From NCBI GenBank assembly GCA_965243805.1, contig OZ251577.1, positions 3,038,001-3,102,000 on the forward strand: 64,000 nt of DNA. Reading direction: 5' to 3'. The notes below the pieces were generated by a model. The model made no database searches. It was not told the origin of the DNA and saw only the letters and a list, made by a program, of their open reading frames with translations. A program made the position numbers and the translations under genes. Below, one piece after another: positions 33,168 to 41,165 of this stretch; position 1 is the first letter of the stretch, and the number at the start of each line of letters is the position of its first letter. The DNA comes from CATQHQ01 sp965243805 (GTDB taxonomy: Bacteria > Gemmatimonadota > Gemmatimonadetes > Longimicrobiales > Gaopeijiaceae).

Positions 33168-34126
33168 TCGGCCGCCGACGCCGTCGTCCCCGCCTGGGTC
33201 CCAGGACGCCTTACGGTACCACGCCCGTCGTGCCCGCTCCTCGTGGTGTCACCTCCCACGGTGCTGCCTCCCACGGTGTTGCCTCCCACGGCGCCTCCCC
33301 CAAGGCCGCCACGGCCCACGTCTCCGCCTCCCGCCAAGCCGCACCCCCGCATCCTCCGACCCCTGGCGTCTCTCGCCGCCGGCGCTTCCCGCGCCGACTC
33401 CTCGCCCGTGCCGCCGTGTTCCTGGTCGCGACGGCAGCGGCGGCCCTCCTGGTGCGCTTTGCCGCAGGGGTGGTGGCGGGCCTCCCGTTCTTTGCGGTGA
33501 ACCAAGTGCAGGTGGAGGGTGCCGTCTACCTGGACCGAGAGGAAGTCCGAGCCGCAGCCGGCCTCACATCCTCCACGAACCTCTGGGAGCCCAAGGCCGC
33601 GTGGATCGAGAGGATCGAGTCGCACCCGCTGGTGGAGTGGGCCGAGGTTCGCCGCCGCCCGCCCTCCACGCTCCTGGTGCGCATCCGCGAAGTCGAGCCC
33701 GTGGCGCTGATCGCCTCGCCGCTGGTGGAGGCTGTGGACGCAAGGGGCGCCCCCGTGGACGTGGACCCGTCGAACCCCGTGCTGGACCTGCCCCTGATCC
33801 GCGTCCTGGACACCGACTCGGCCGTCTCTTCCCGGGGGCGGCTCGTCGTGGCCGGCGAGGTGAGGCGCATCGGCGAAGTCGCGCCCGAAGTGCTCTCGGT
33901 GGTCTCGGAGGCCCACTGGCAAGACGGCTTGGTCACCCTCCTGCTGGGCGACTCGGGACCGCGCCTCCGATACCGTCCCCCCATGGAGGGAAGGCGGCTG
34001 CGGGAAGGTGTCGTGGCGATGAACGATGCCCTCGAGCGCTTCCCGGACCACCCTCCGCAAGAAGTGGACCTGCGCTTCGAAGGCCAAGTCGTGGTCAGGA
34101 GCGGCGAAGGCGAAGGCCCGCCATGA
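33164..34126 (+). CDS. ftsQ: Cell division protein FtsQ
   Basis: A 320-aa bitopic protein. About 85 cytoplasmic residues (with a Ser-His-Gly repeat) precede one membrane helix (AAVFLVATAAAALLVRF), then a POTRA domain (FAVNQVQVEGAVYLDREEVR) and the FtsQ beta domain. It links early and late divisome proteins through FtsL and FtsB. The start is GTG overlapping the murC stop by GTGA, and the stop overlaps the ftsA ATG. The long basic, repeat-made N-terminus is the odd feature. Confidence 0.92.
   Translation: MIGRRRRRPRLGPRTPYGTTPVVPAPRGVTSHGAASHGVASHGASPKAATAHVSASRQAAPPHPPTPGVSRRRRFPRRLLARAAVFLVATAAAALLVRFAAGVVAGLPFFAVNQVQVEGAVYLDREEVRAAAGLTSSTNLWEPKAAWIERIESHPLVEWAEVRRRPPSTLLVRIREVEPVALIASPLVEAVDARGAPVDVDPSNPVLDLPLIRVLDTDSAVSSRGRLVVAGEVRRIGEVAPEVLSVVSEAHWQDGLVTLLLGDSGPRLRYRPPMEGRRLREGVVAMNDALERFPDHPPQEVDLRFEGQVVVRSGEGEGPP
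33254..33298 (+). repeat. 3 x 15-bp in-frame tandem repeat in ftsQ
   Basis: Three 15-bp units (TCCCACGGTGCTGCC type) encode SHGAA, SHGVA and SHGAS in the cytoplasmic tail of FtsQ. Confidence 0.8.
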
Positions 34127-35352
34127 GGTCTCACCTGATCGCGGGACTGGACGTGGGCGCCGCCTGGACCAGGGTGGTCCTGGGGGAGGTGGCGGAAGCC
34201 TACCATCGTCCCGAGCTGCGCGTCCTGGGGGTTGGCCGCACGCCCACGGAAGGGATGCGCAAGGACGCGGTCACCGACCTGGAGCAGTCCACCGAGTGCA
34301 TCCGGCGGGCGGTGGCGGACGCCGAGCTCATGTCGGGCGGGCGGATCGACCGACTTCATGTGGGCATCTCCGGAGACCATGTGGCCACGGAACGCTCCGT
34401 GGGGGTAGTGGCCGTCGCCGCCGAGGAGATCGTCCGGCGAGACGTGGACCGGGTCCACCATGTGGCTCGGGCGGTGGCGCTGCCCCCCGACCGCGAGATG
34501 CTGCACGCCATCCCACAAGAGTACGTGGTGGACCATCGGCGGGGGATCAAGGACCCGGTGGGAATGTCGGCCACCCGCCTGGAGACGGACCTCTACCTGG
34601 TCACGGCATCGGCGACCACCCTGGAGAACATCGTCCGAGCGGTGGAGAAGGCCGGCTACCGCGTGGAGAACCGGATGCTGGAGCCCCTGGCGGCCGCCCG
34701 CGCGGTCCTGACCGAGGACGAGAAGGAGCTCGGCGTGGCGATGGTGGACCTGGGCGCCGCCACCACTGGCTTGGCGGTCTACTACGAAGGCGGTCTGCGG
34801 GCGCTGGATGTGCTCCCCTTCGGCGGCGCGGCCGTCACCAGCGACCTGATTCGCGGCCTTCAAGTCCCATACGCCGACGCCAAGCAGATCAAGGAGTTCC
34901 ACGGCGCCGCCAGCGCGCGCATCGTGGACCCCCGAGAGATGGTGGAGTTGCCGGCCACCTCCAACGGTCGCCCACGCTCGGTGGCCCGTCGGTTCGTCGC
35001 CCAGATCATCGAGGAACGGCTGGACAGCATGTTCGCGGCGATCCGCGAGCGTCTCGACGGGCTGGAACCCGGCACCGCGCTGGGAGCAGGGGTCGTGATC
35101 ACGGGCGGAGGCGCGGCGGTTCCCGGAGCCGCGGGCTTGGCCCAAGACGCCCTGGCGGCACCGGTTCGGGTCGGCATCCCCAGGGAAGGGCTGGCGGGGC
35201 TCTTCGACGCGGTGGCCCGGCCGGGGTTCGCCGTGGCGACGGGTCTGGCTCTGGCCGGAGCGGACCGATTCATCGAGACGGGAGAGGGCGCATCCACCAT
35301 GGCTTCGGGTCTCGTCACCCGCATAGGGGCGTGGCTCAAGGAGTTCTTCTAG
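34123..35352 (+). CDS. ftsA: Cell division protein FtsA
   Basis: A 409-aa actin-like ATPase that tethers FtsZ to the membrane. It starts LIAGLDVGAAWTRVVLGEV (phosphate 1 loop), has IPQEYVVDHRRGIKDPVGM in the 1C region, MVDLGAATTGLAVYY (phosphate 2), VITGGGAAVPG (adenosine motif) and ends with LVTRIGAWLKEFF, the amphipathic membrane-targeting helix. The ATG overlaps the ftsQ stop. A 47-bp gap with a good ribosome binding site separates it from ftsZ. Confidence 0.97.
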   Translation: MRSHLIAGLDVGAAWTRVVLGEVAEAYHRPELRVLGVGRTPTEGMRKDAVTDLEQSTECIRRAVADAELMSGGRIDRLHVGISGDHVATERSVGVVAVAAEEIVRRDVDRVHHVARAVALPPDREMLHAIPQEYVVDHRRGIKDPVGMSATRLETDLYLVTASATTLENIVRAVEKAGYRVENRMLEPLAAARAVLTEDEKELGVAMVDLGAATTGLAVYYEGGLRALDVLPFGGAAVTSDLIRGLQVPYADAKQIKEFHGAASARIVDPREMVELPATSNGRPRSVARRFVAQIIEERLDSMFAAIRERLDGLEPGTALGAGVVITGGGAAVPGAAGLAQDALAAPVRVGIPREGLAGLFDAVARPGFAVATGLALAGADRFIETGEGASTMASGLVTRIGAWLKEFF

Positions 35353-35399
35353 CCGCAAGGCTCACAGTACCGGGACATGGTTCCCAAGGAGAGAACGAG

Positions 35400-36746
35400 A
35401 TGATCTTCGAACTGGACGAAGCACCCCGAAACAGCGCGCTGATGAAAGTCATCGGCGTCGGCGGGGCGGGCGGCAACGCGGTCAACCGCATGATCGACGA
35501 GGACCTGGAGGGGGTCGAGTTCGTCTCGGCCAACACCGACTCCCAGGCACTCGAGCGGTCGAAGGCCCCCCACACGATCCAGCTGGGCAAGCGGCTCACC
35601 CGGGGACTGGGGGCCGGCGCCCGGCCGGGGATAGGACGCCAGGCGATCGCCGAGGACGCGGACGAGGTCCGGCAGCTCCTGGACGGGGCAGACCTGATCT
35701 TCATCACCGCGGGGATGGGCGGCGGCACGGGCACGGGCGCCGCGCCGGTGATCGGCGAGATGGCCAGGGAGCTGGGCGCGCTGGCGATCGCCGTGGTCAG
35801 CCGACCGTTCTCCTTCGAGGGCAAGAAGCGGATGCGCCAGGCGGAGCAGGGGCTCGCCGAGCTGAAGCGCACCGTGGACACCATGGTGGTGGTGCCCAAC
35901 GACCGCCTCCTCTCGGTGGTGGGGAAGGGAACGTCGTTCCGGGACGCCCTGAAGAAGGCCGACGAGGTGCTCCTCCACGCCACCCAGGGGATCAGCGACT
36001 TGATCCGAGTCAGCGGAGACGTCAATGTGGACTTCGCCGACGTGAGGACGATCATGTCGTCGTGCGGAGCGGCGCTGATGGGCACCGGCGTGGGCCGCGG
36101 CGAGAAGCGGGCGGTGAGCGCCGCCCAGGACGCGATCACCTCGCCGTTGCTGGACAACGTCTCCATAGCGGGGGCCAAGGGGGTGCTGATCAACATCACA
36201 GGCGGTTCGGACCTGGCAATCGACGAGGTGACCGAGATCTCCACCATGATCCAGGAAGAGGCTGGCGACGACGCCGAGATCATCTTCGGCGCCGTCCAAG
36301 ACTCGGCGATGGAGGGCGAGGTCAGGGTGACGCTCATCGCCACGGGCTTCGACGAGCAGAGGCGCGCCGAGCGGCCGGCGACGATCCGGCCCGGCTTCCG
36401 CCCCACGGCTCGGCAGACCCCGGTGGTGCGGCCGACGCCGGTGGCGCCCCCGTCCCGCGTGGCTGTCGCCCAGCCCGTCGCGCGCCCGACTCCCCCCGCC
36501 GCGGCCTCGCCCGCCGCCGCCAGGGGCCGGGGTGCCGGAGTCGGCTTGCCGCAGCCGGCCCTCGAAGGCGGCGGGCCGGTCGACACGCCGATCCATCCGT
36601 TCTCGTCGGGGAACGGTGGCGGTGCCGTCGCGCAGCCGAACTTCCCGCCGCCGGCCGGAGGGACGATCGGCAGCCCGGACTCCCTCCAGGTGGGACAGGT
36701 TGGAGAGCTGGAGCTCCCGACCTTCATAAGGAGGGCGAATGCCTGA
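35400..36746 (+). CDS. ftsZ: Cell division protein FtsZ
   Basis: A 448-aa tubulin-like GTPase forming the Z-ring. The GTP site GGGTGTG is at residues 107-113, NTDSQAL is near residue 45, and the T7 loop reads NVDFADVRTIM. After the globular core a Pro/Ala linker of about 110 residues leads to ELPTFIRRANA, the conserved C-terminal peptide that binds FtsA. The ATG at 35400 follows AAGGAGAG at a good distance, one of the few true ribosome binding sites in the operon, so FtsZ may be translated independently and more strongly. The last 8 bp overlap the peptidase gene. Confidence 0.98.
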   Translation: MIFELDEAPRNSALMKVIGVGGAGGNAVNRMIDEDLEGVEFVSANTDSQALERSKAPHTIQLGKRLTRGLGAGARPGIGRQAIAEDADEVRQLLDGADLIFITAGMGGGTGTGAAPVIGEMARELGALAIAVVSRPFSFEGKKRMRQAEQGLAELKRTVDTMVVVPNDRLLSVVGKGTSFRDALKKADEVLLHATQGISDLIRVSGDVNVDFADVRTIMSSCGAALMGTGVGRGEKRAVSAAQDAITSPLLDNVSIAGAKGVLINITGGSDLAIDEVTEISTMIQEEAGDDAEIIFGAVQDSAMEGEVRVTLIATGFDEQRRAERPATIRPGFRPTARQTPVVRPTPVAPPSRVAVAQPVARPTPPAAASPAAARGRGAGVGLPQPALEGGGPVDTPIHPFSSGNGGGAVAQPNFPPPAGGTIGSPDSLQVGQVGELELPTFIRRANA

Positions 36747-38076
36747 CCTCTCGACACAGACCCTGTGGGGCCGGCGGATCACGGCGGCTGGCGCGGCGGT
36801 TGCGGCAGTCGCGGTTCTGGCGGTGGGGCTCGGTGCGGTCACGCTGGCGGCTCTCGCCGGAGGGGTCCCCGATGCGGGGGTGCTGGAGAGGGTGCAGGCC
36901 CGGCCCCCCGACCGAACCGAGGAGCGGAGACTGGCTCGGGGAGCGACCCTGGCGTCCGTGTTCGCCGACTTCGGCCTGGACCGCCAAGACCGCAACGGCT
37001 TGGTTCTGGCGTTCCGGGAGGTGGCGGAGCCCCGCAGCCTCCGCACCGGTGCCAAGATCCATCGACGCTGGCGCGACGACCCGGCCCGGCCCCACGCCCT
37101 CGAGGTGGTCCTGGATGCGGACCGGACGGTGCGTCTCGATCGGTCGGAAGCCGGCTGGACGCCGACGGTGGTCGTCACGCCGACCACCATGGATACGCTG
37201 GCGGCCGCCGGCCAGATCGAGGCGGGCAGCAACCTCTGGCTGGCCGTCAACCGGAACGACCGCCTCTCGCAGATGGGCGCCGGCGATCAGGAGCAGCTGA
37301 TCCACGGCCTGGACCAGGTCTTCCGCTGGCAGATCGACTTCTCGCGCCAGATCCGCCCCGGCGACCGCTACGCCTTCGTCGTCGAGCGGCAGATGCGGCC
37401 CGACGGGAGCATGAAGTCCGAGCGGCTGCTGGCGGCCGAGCTGGTGAACCGGGGCAGGTCGATCTTCGCCGTCTGGTTCGACCCCGAGGGCGACGCCCAG
37501 GCGAGCTGGTTCGACCTGAACGGGGAATCGGTCCGCCGCGCCTTCCTGAAGAAGCCCCTGGAGTTCCGGCGCATCTCGTCGCGCTTCACCAACTCGCGCT
37601 TCCATCCGGTGTTGCGCCGCTGGCGCGCCCATCGGGGAGTGGACTACGCCGCCGACTCGGGCACCCCCGTGCAGTCCACCGGCGACGGCGTGGTGGCGCG
37701 CCGAGGGTGGAGCGACTCCTACGGGAGAGTGATCGACATCCGCCACGCCAACGGCTTCCTCACCCGCTATGCCCACCTGAGCCGATGGGCCTCCGGCACT
37801 GCCGTCGGCTCTCGGGTGGCGCAGGGAGAGATCATCGGCTACGTGGGGATGACGGGGATGGCCACAGGTCCCCACCTCCACTACGAGATGCATCAGGGCG
37901 GCCGTGCGATTGATCCTCTGGAGACCGACCTTCCCGCGGGCGACCCGGTCCCGGCGACCGATATGGAGCGGTTCGAGCGCCAGAAGGCGATCCGCTTGGC
38001 GATGTTGCCCAGCGCCTCCGGGAGCGGGAAGTTAGAGGGCTACCGAACCGCGCCGGAGGACGCCAACGACCTCTAG
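36739..38076 (+). CDS. M23 family metallopeptidase (peptidoglycan endopeptidase-like)
   Basis: A 445-aa protein with an N-terminal signal-anchor helix (about residues 15-40), an OapA/LysM-like middle region, and a C-terminal LytM domain. Zn ligands are visible as HRGVDYAADSG (His, Asp) and HLHYEMHQGG (His-x-His). All ligands are present, so it is probably an active endopeptidase rather than a NlpD/EnvC-like activator. Its place directly after ftsZ with an 8-bp overlap suggests a role in septal peptidoglycan remodelling. The start ATG at 36739 has AAGGAGG a few bases upstream, inside the ftsZ end. Confidence 0.93.
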   Translation: MPDLSTQTLWGRRITAAGAAVAAVAVLAVGLGAVTLAALAGGVPDAGVLERVQARPPDRTEERRLARGATLASVFADFGLDRQDRNGLVLAFREVAEPRSLRTGAKIHRRWRDDPARPHALEVVLDADRTVRLDRSEAGWTPTVVVTPTTMDTLAAAGQIEAGSNLWLAVNRNDRLSQMGAGDQEQLIHGLDQVFRWQIDFSRQIRPGDRYAFVVERQMRPDGSMKSERLLAAELVNRGRSIFAVWFDPEGDAQASWFDLNGESVRRAFLKKPLEFRRISSRFTNSRFHPVLRRWRAHRGVDYAADSGTPVQSTGDGVVARRGWSDSYGRVIDIRHANGFLTRYAHLSRWASGTAVGSRVAQGEIIGYVGMTGMATGPHLHYEMHQGGRAIDPLETDLPAGDPVPATDMERFERQKAIRLAMLPSASGSGKLEGYRTAPEDANDL

Positions 38077-38148
38077 GCGACTCCCTCGGGATTCGGCCTC
38101 CGCCCCGCCGGCGTTCGGTCGGCGTCGCCGCTCTCTCCCCACCGTGCG

Positions 38149-40158
38149 TTGCCCTTGGCCCTCTCCCTGATCCCGGCCCTGGCCGTGCTCCTCCTGGCCG
38201 GAGGGTTCTGCTGCTGGGTCTACTACCGCCGCGAGTTCGCCGTGCGGGGAAGGTTCCTGCTGACGCTGGCGCGGGCGCTGGCCGTCGCTGCGGTGGCGGC
38301 CGTCCTCTGGAACCCGGAGGTGTCCACCCGCTCCCTTGGCGCGGCGCCGGCCCGCTGGGCGGTCTTGGACGCGAGCCCCTCGATGGCGGCCCTGGACGAG
38401 ACTGGCACGCCCGTCGGCGAGTCGGCGGCGGCGCGCGCCCAGGCACTGGCTTCGGAGGGCGCGCGGGTCCTGCGAGCCGGGGACGACGGTGCTGGGTCGC
38501 GGCTGGCGGAAGCGGTGGCAACGGCTGCGGAGGCGGGTGCCCGCGAAGTCGTGTTGGTGACCGATCTTAGGGTGGCCGATCCGGTGGCCGCAGCGGCCCA
38601 AGCCCGCCAGCTGGGGGTCGGCCTCTCCGTGGACTCGGGCGTTGCCGTCGCGGCTCCCAACCTCGGGCTGAGTCGCTTCGTCCTGCCGGCGTCGGTGGAG
38701 CAGGGTCGGCCCGTCGAAGGGAGGATCGAGCTCTCCGGGTCCTCCGCCTCCGCTGGACGTTCGGTGGAGGTGGTCGTCTCGGTGGACGGCTCGCCGCGAC
38801 AGACCTTGGAGGCGCTCCTGCCCCTGGCCGGGGGCACCTCCACCGTGGAGTTTGCCCTCGAGGCGCCGCTCGCGCCCGGTCCCCGCCGCGTCGAGGCGCG
38901 CTTGCAGCACGAAGACGCCTTCCCCCTGGACGACCGGCGGATCAGGATCGTGAAGGTGGGAGCCGAGGAGCCGGGCGCCGTGCTCGTGTCGTTCGCGCCG
39001 GGGTGGGAGCCGCGCTTCCTTCTGCCCGTGCTCGCCCAGGCCACCGGCCTCGCCGCGCAGGGCTACCTGCGCACGGGTCCTGGCCGCTTTCAGCTCATGA
39101 CCTCCGACGGTGCAGCCTCGCCTCCCGGCCCGGTGGACGAAACGGCACTGGCCCGGCTGCTGGGGCGCGCCGAGGTCGTGGTGGCGATGGGCGTGGACGG
39201 CGCCGCCCAGGAGTTCCTGGGCCGGGCCGCCTCCCGCGCACGAGGAGTCGTCGTCTTCCCCGCGGACGGCTCCGGAGCGGCGGCGGGCGGCGTGGCGGCG
39301 GGCGACCCCCAGCAGGGCGAGTGGTACGTGAGCGGGCTTCCGGCGTCACCGATCGCCGCCGAACTGGGAGGGTTCGCCTTCGAGCGCCTTCCGCCCCTGA
39401 CCGGAGTCATGCCGCTCCTGGCCCAGGGCGGGAGTGTGGTGTTGGGCGGCAGCGTGGCCCAGGGCAGGAGGGGGGTGTCGAGCGGCAGCGTGGCGCTGGA
39501 GGTCCGCCGAGGCGGAGCGGGGGAGCCCCGGCCAGCGCTGCTGTTGCGCCAGGAGGGCGAACGCCGGACCGCGGTGGCGCTGGCCCGGGGGTTCTGGAGG
39601 TGGGCGTTCCGCGACGGCGAGCCGGTGGAGCGGTACCGTCGCCTCTGGGCAGCGGTGGCCGGCTGGATGATCTCCGGCCAAGCCCCCGTCGGCGGAGCAG
39701 GCGTTCGCCCCGCCGTCGCCGTCCACGCCCTGGCCGCGCCCATTCCATGGACGGCACGGGGACACGAGGGCGCAGAACTCCGTCTGATCGTCGCCGATTC
39801 GGCAGGCGCGGTCGTCCTGGACTCCACGGTGTCGGTGCCCTCGTCCGGCGCATTCGTCACCCCGCCGTTGCCGCCGGGGCCATACCGCTTCCAAGCGGAA
39901 GCCGTCTTCCGGGAGGCCCCCGCAGCCGACGCTCTCCAGCCCGCCGACACGTCCTCCGGGGTCTTCGAGGTGGAGCCGTACTCGGGCGACATGATGCGCC
40001 GAGCCGTGAACCCGTCCGAGCTGACCGTCGCCCCCGACCGTGGACGGGTGGACGGGCGCCGCAGCCGCCCCCTCCGCACCTATCCGTGGCCGTATCTCGT
40101 CGTCCTGTCGGCGCTCTGTTGCGAGTGGACCGGGCGGCGGCGGGCCGGATTGCGCTAG
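38149..40158 (+). CDS. Unknown membrane protein with VWA-like domain features
   Basis: A 669-aa protein. Two hydrophobic helices lie at the N-terminus (LIPALAVLLLAGGFCCWVYY and ARALAVAAVAAVLW), followed by a domain beginning WAVLDASPSMAALDETG, which resembles the MIDAS start (D-x-S-x-S) of von Willebrand A domains, then an Ig-like beta region, and near the C-terminus another helix (YPWPYLVVLSALCCEWTGR). This matches the general plan of BatA/BatB-like or DUF-type periplasmic domain proteins but I do not recognise a named family. The likely start is TTG at 38149 and no ribosome binding site is clear. It lies between the FtsZ-linked peptidase and ftsY; a role in envelope assembly is only inferred from position. 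Confidence 0.7.
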   Translation: MPLALSLIPALAVLLLAGGFCCWVYYRREFAVRGRFLLTLARALAVAAVAAVLWNPEVSTRSLGAAPARWAVLDASPSMAALDETGTPVGESAAARAQALASEGARVLRAGDDGAGSRLAEAVATAAEAGAREVVLVTDLRVADPVAAAAQARQLGVGLSVDSGVAVAAPNLGLSRFVLPASVEQGRPVEGRIELSGSSASAGRSVEVVVSVDGSPRQTLEALLPLAGGTSTVEFALEAPLAPGPRRVEARLQHEDAFPLDDRRIRIVKVGAEEPGAVLVSFAPGWEPRFLLPVLAQATGLAAQGYLRTGPGRFQLMTSDGAASPPGPVDETALARLLGRAEVVVAMGVDGAAQEFLGRAASRARGVVVFPADGSGAAAGGVAAGDPQQGEWYVSGLPASPIAAELGGFAFERLPPLTGVMPLLAQGGSVVLGGSVAQGRRGVSSGSVALEVRRGGAGEPRPALLLRQEGERRTAVALARGFWRWAFRDGEPVERYRRLWAAVAGWMISGQAPVGGAGVRPAVAVHALAAPIPWTARGHEGAELRLIVADSAGAVVLDSTVSVPSSGAFVTPPLPPGPYRFQAEAVFREAPAADALQPADTSSGVFEVEPYSGDMMRRAVNPSELTVAPDRGRVDGRRSRPLRTYPWPYLVVLSALCCEWTGRRRAGLR

Positions 40159-40169
40159 CCGCTGCCCTC

Positions 40170-41165
40170 ATGCGATTTCGTCGGCGCACCAAGGACGACT
40201 CTGGCCGCTCCGGTGCCTCCGGCCGCTCCGGCACCTCCGTGTGGAAGCGGACGCTGGGCCGGATCGTGCCCTCCGCCTTCCGACGGATCGACGCCGCGCT
40301 CTTGGACGAGCTGGAGGAACGGCTGATCGAGGCCGACTTCGGCGTGGCCGCCAGCGAGCGGTTCGTCTCGGCGGTGCAGGCCGCCGCAAAGCGAGACGGA
40401 GTGCGGGACCAAGCCGGCGTCCGCAAGATCCTCGCCGCCCAGATACGAGAAGTCTTCGCTGGCGCCGCTTCCGCTCCCAGTGTCACCGCCCCTCCCGGCA
40501 CCGCCGCCACTCCCAGTGCTGCGTTCGACTTGGCGACGGCCGCCACGCCCCCGACGGTCTACTTGGTGGCCGGCGTCAACGGCGTGGGCAAGACCACCAC
40601 CGTCGGCAAGGTGGCTCACCGGCTCGTCTCGGGCGGTGCGCGGGTGATCGTGGCGGCGGCGGACACCTACCGAGCAGCCGCAGTGGAGCAGTTGGCCCAG
40701 TGGGCGGAACGGGCGGGAGCCGAGTTCGTGGCGGGGCAGGCCGGGGCAGACCCGGCGGCGGTGGCGTTCGATGCCCTGGCCGCCGCTCGCGCCCGACGCG
40801 CCGACGTGGTGGTGGTGGACACCGCCGGCAGGCTCCACACCCACGGCGGCCTCATGGACCAGCTGGCCAAGGTGGAGCGGGTCGTCCGCCGTCAGCACGA
40901 GGGCGCGCCCCACGAGACCCTCCTGGTCCTCGACGCCACGGTGGGCCAGAACGGCTTGGTCCAGCTCCGGGAGTTCTCCAAGTACGTGACGCCCACGGGA
41001 GTCGTCCTGGCCAAGATGGACTCCACCGCGCGAGGCGGGATCGTGGTGGCCCTGACGGAGCAGTTCAAGGTGCCCGTCAAGCTGGTGGGGACGGGGGAAG
41101 CGCTCGGCGACCTGGAGCCCTTCGATCCGGACGAGTTCGTCCAGGGAGTGCTGGCCGAGCCGTGA
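40170..41165 (+). CDS. ftsY: Signal recognition particle receptor FtsY
   Basis: A 331-aa SRP GTPase. The N domain (residues about 25-100) is followed by the G domain with GVNGVGKTTTVGK (P-loop), AADTYRAAAVEQL, DTAGRLHTH and the guanine motif as AKMD (the usual TKMD), then KMDSTARGGI. It docks ribosome-SRP complexes at the membrane. The ATG at 40170 lies 11 bp after the preceding stop. The acidic A domain is reduced to a short Ser/Gly repeat. The stop overlaps recG by GTGA. Confidence 0.96.
   Translation: MRFRRRTKDDSGRSGASGRSGTSVWKRTLGRIVPSAFRRIDAALLDELEERLIEADFGVAASERFVSAVQAAAKRDGVRDQAGVRKILAAQIREVFAGAASAPSVTAPPGTAATPSAAFDLATAATPPTVYLVAGVNGVGKTTTVGKVAHRLVSGGARVIVAAADTYRAAAVEQLAQWAERAGAEFVAGQAGADPAAVAFDALAAARARRADVVVVDTAGRLHTHGGLMDQLAKVERVVRRQHEGAPHETLLVLDATVGQNGLVQLREFSKYVTPTGVVLAKMDSTARGGIVVALTEQFKVPVKLVGTGEALGDLEPFDPDEFVQGVLAEP
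40200..40235 (+). repeat. 2 x 18-bp in-frame tandem repeat in ftsY N-terminus
   Basis: Two 18-bp units encode SGRSGA and SGRSGT in the unstructured start of FtsY. Confidence 0.65.
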
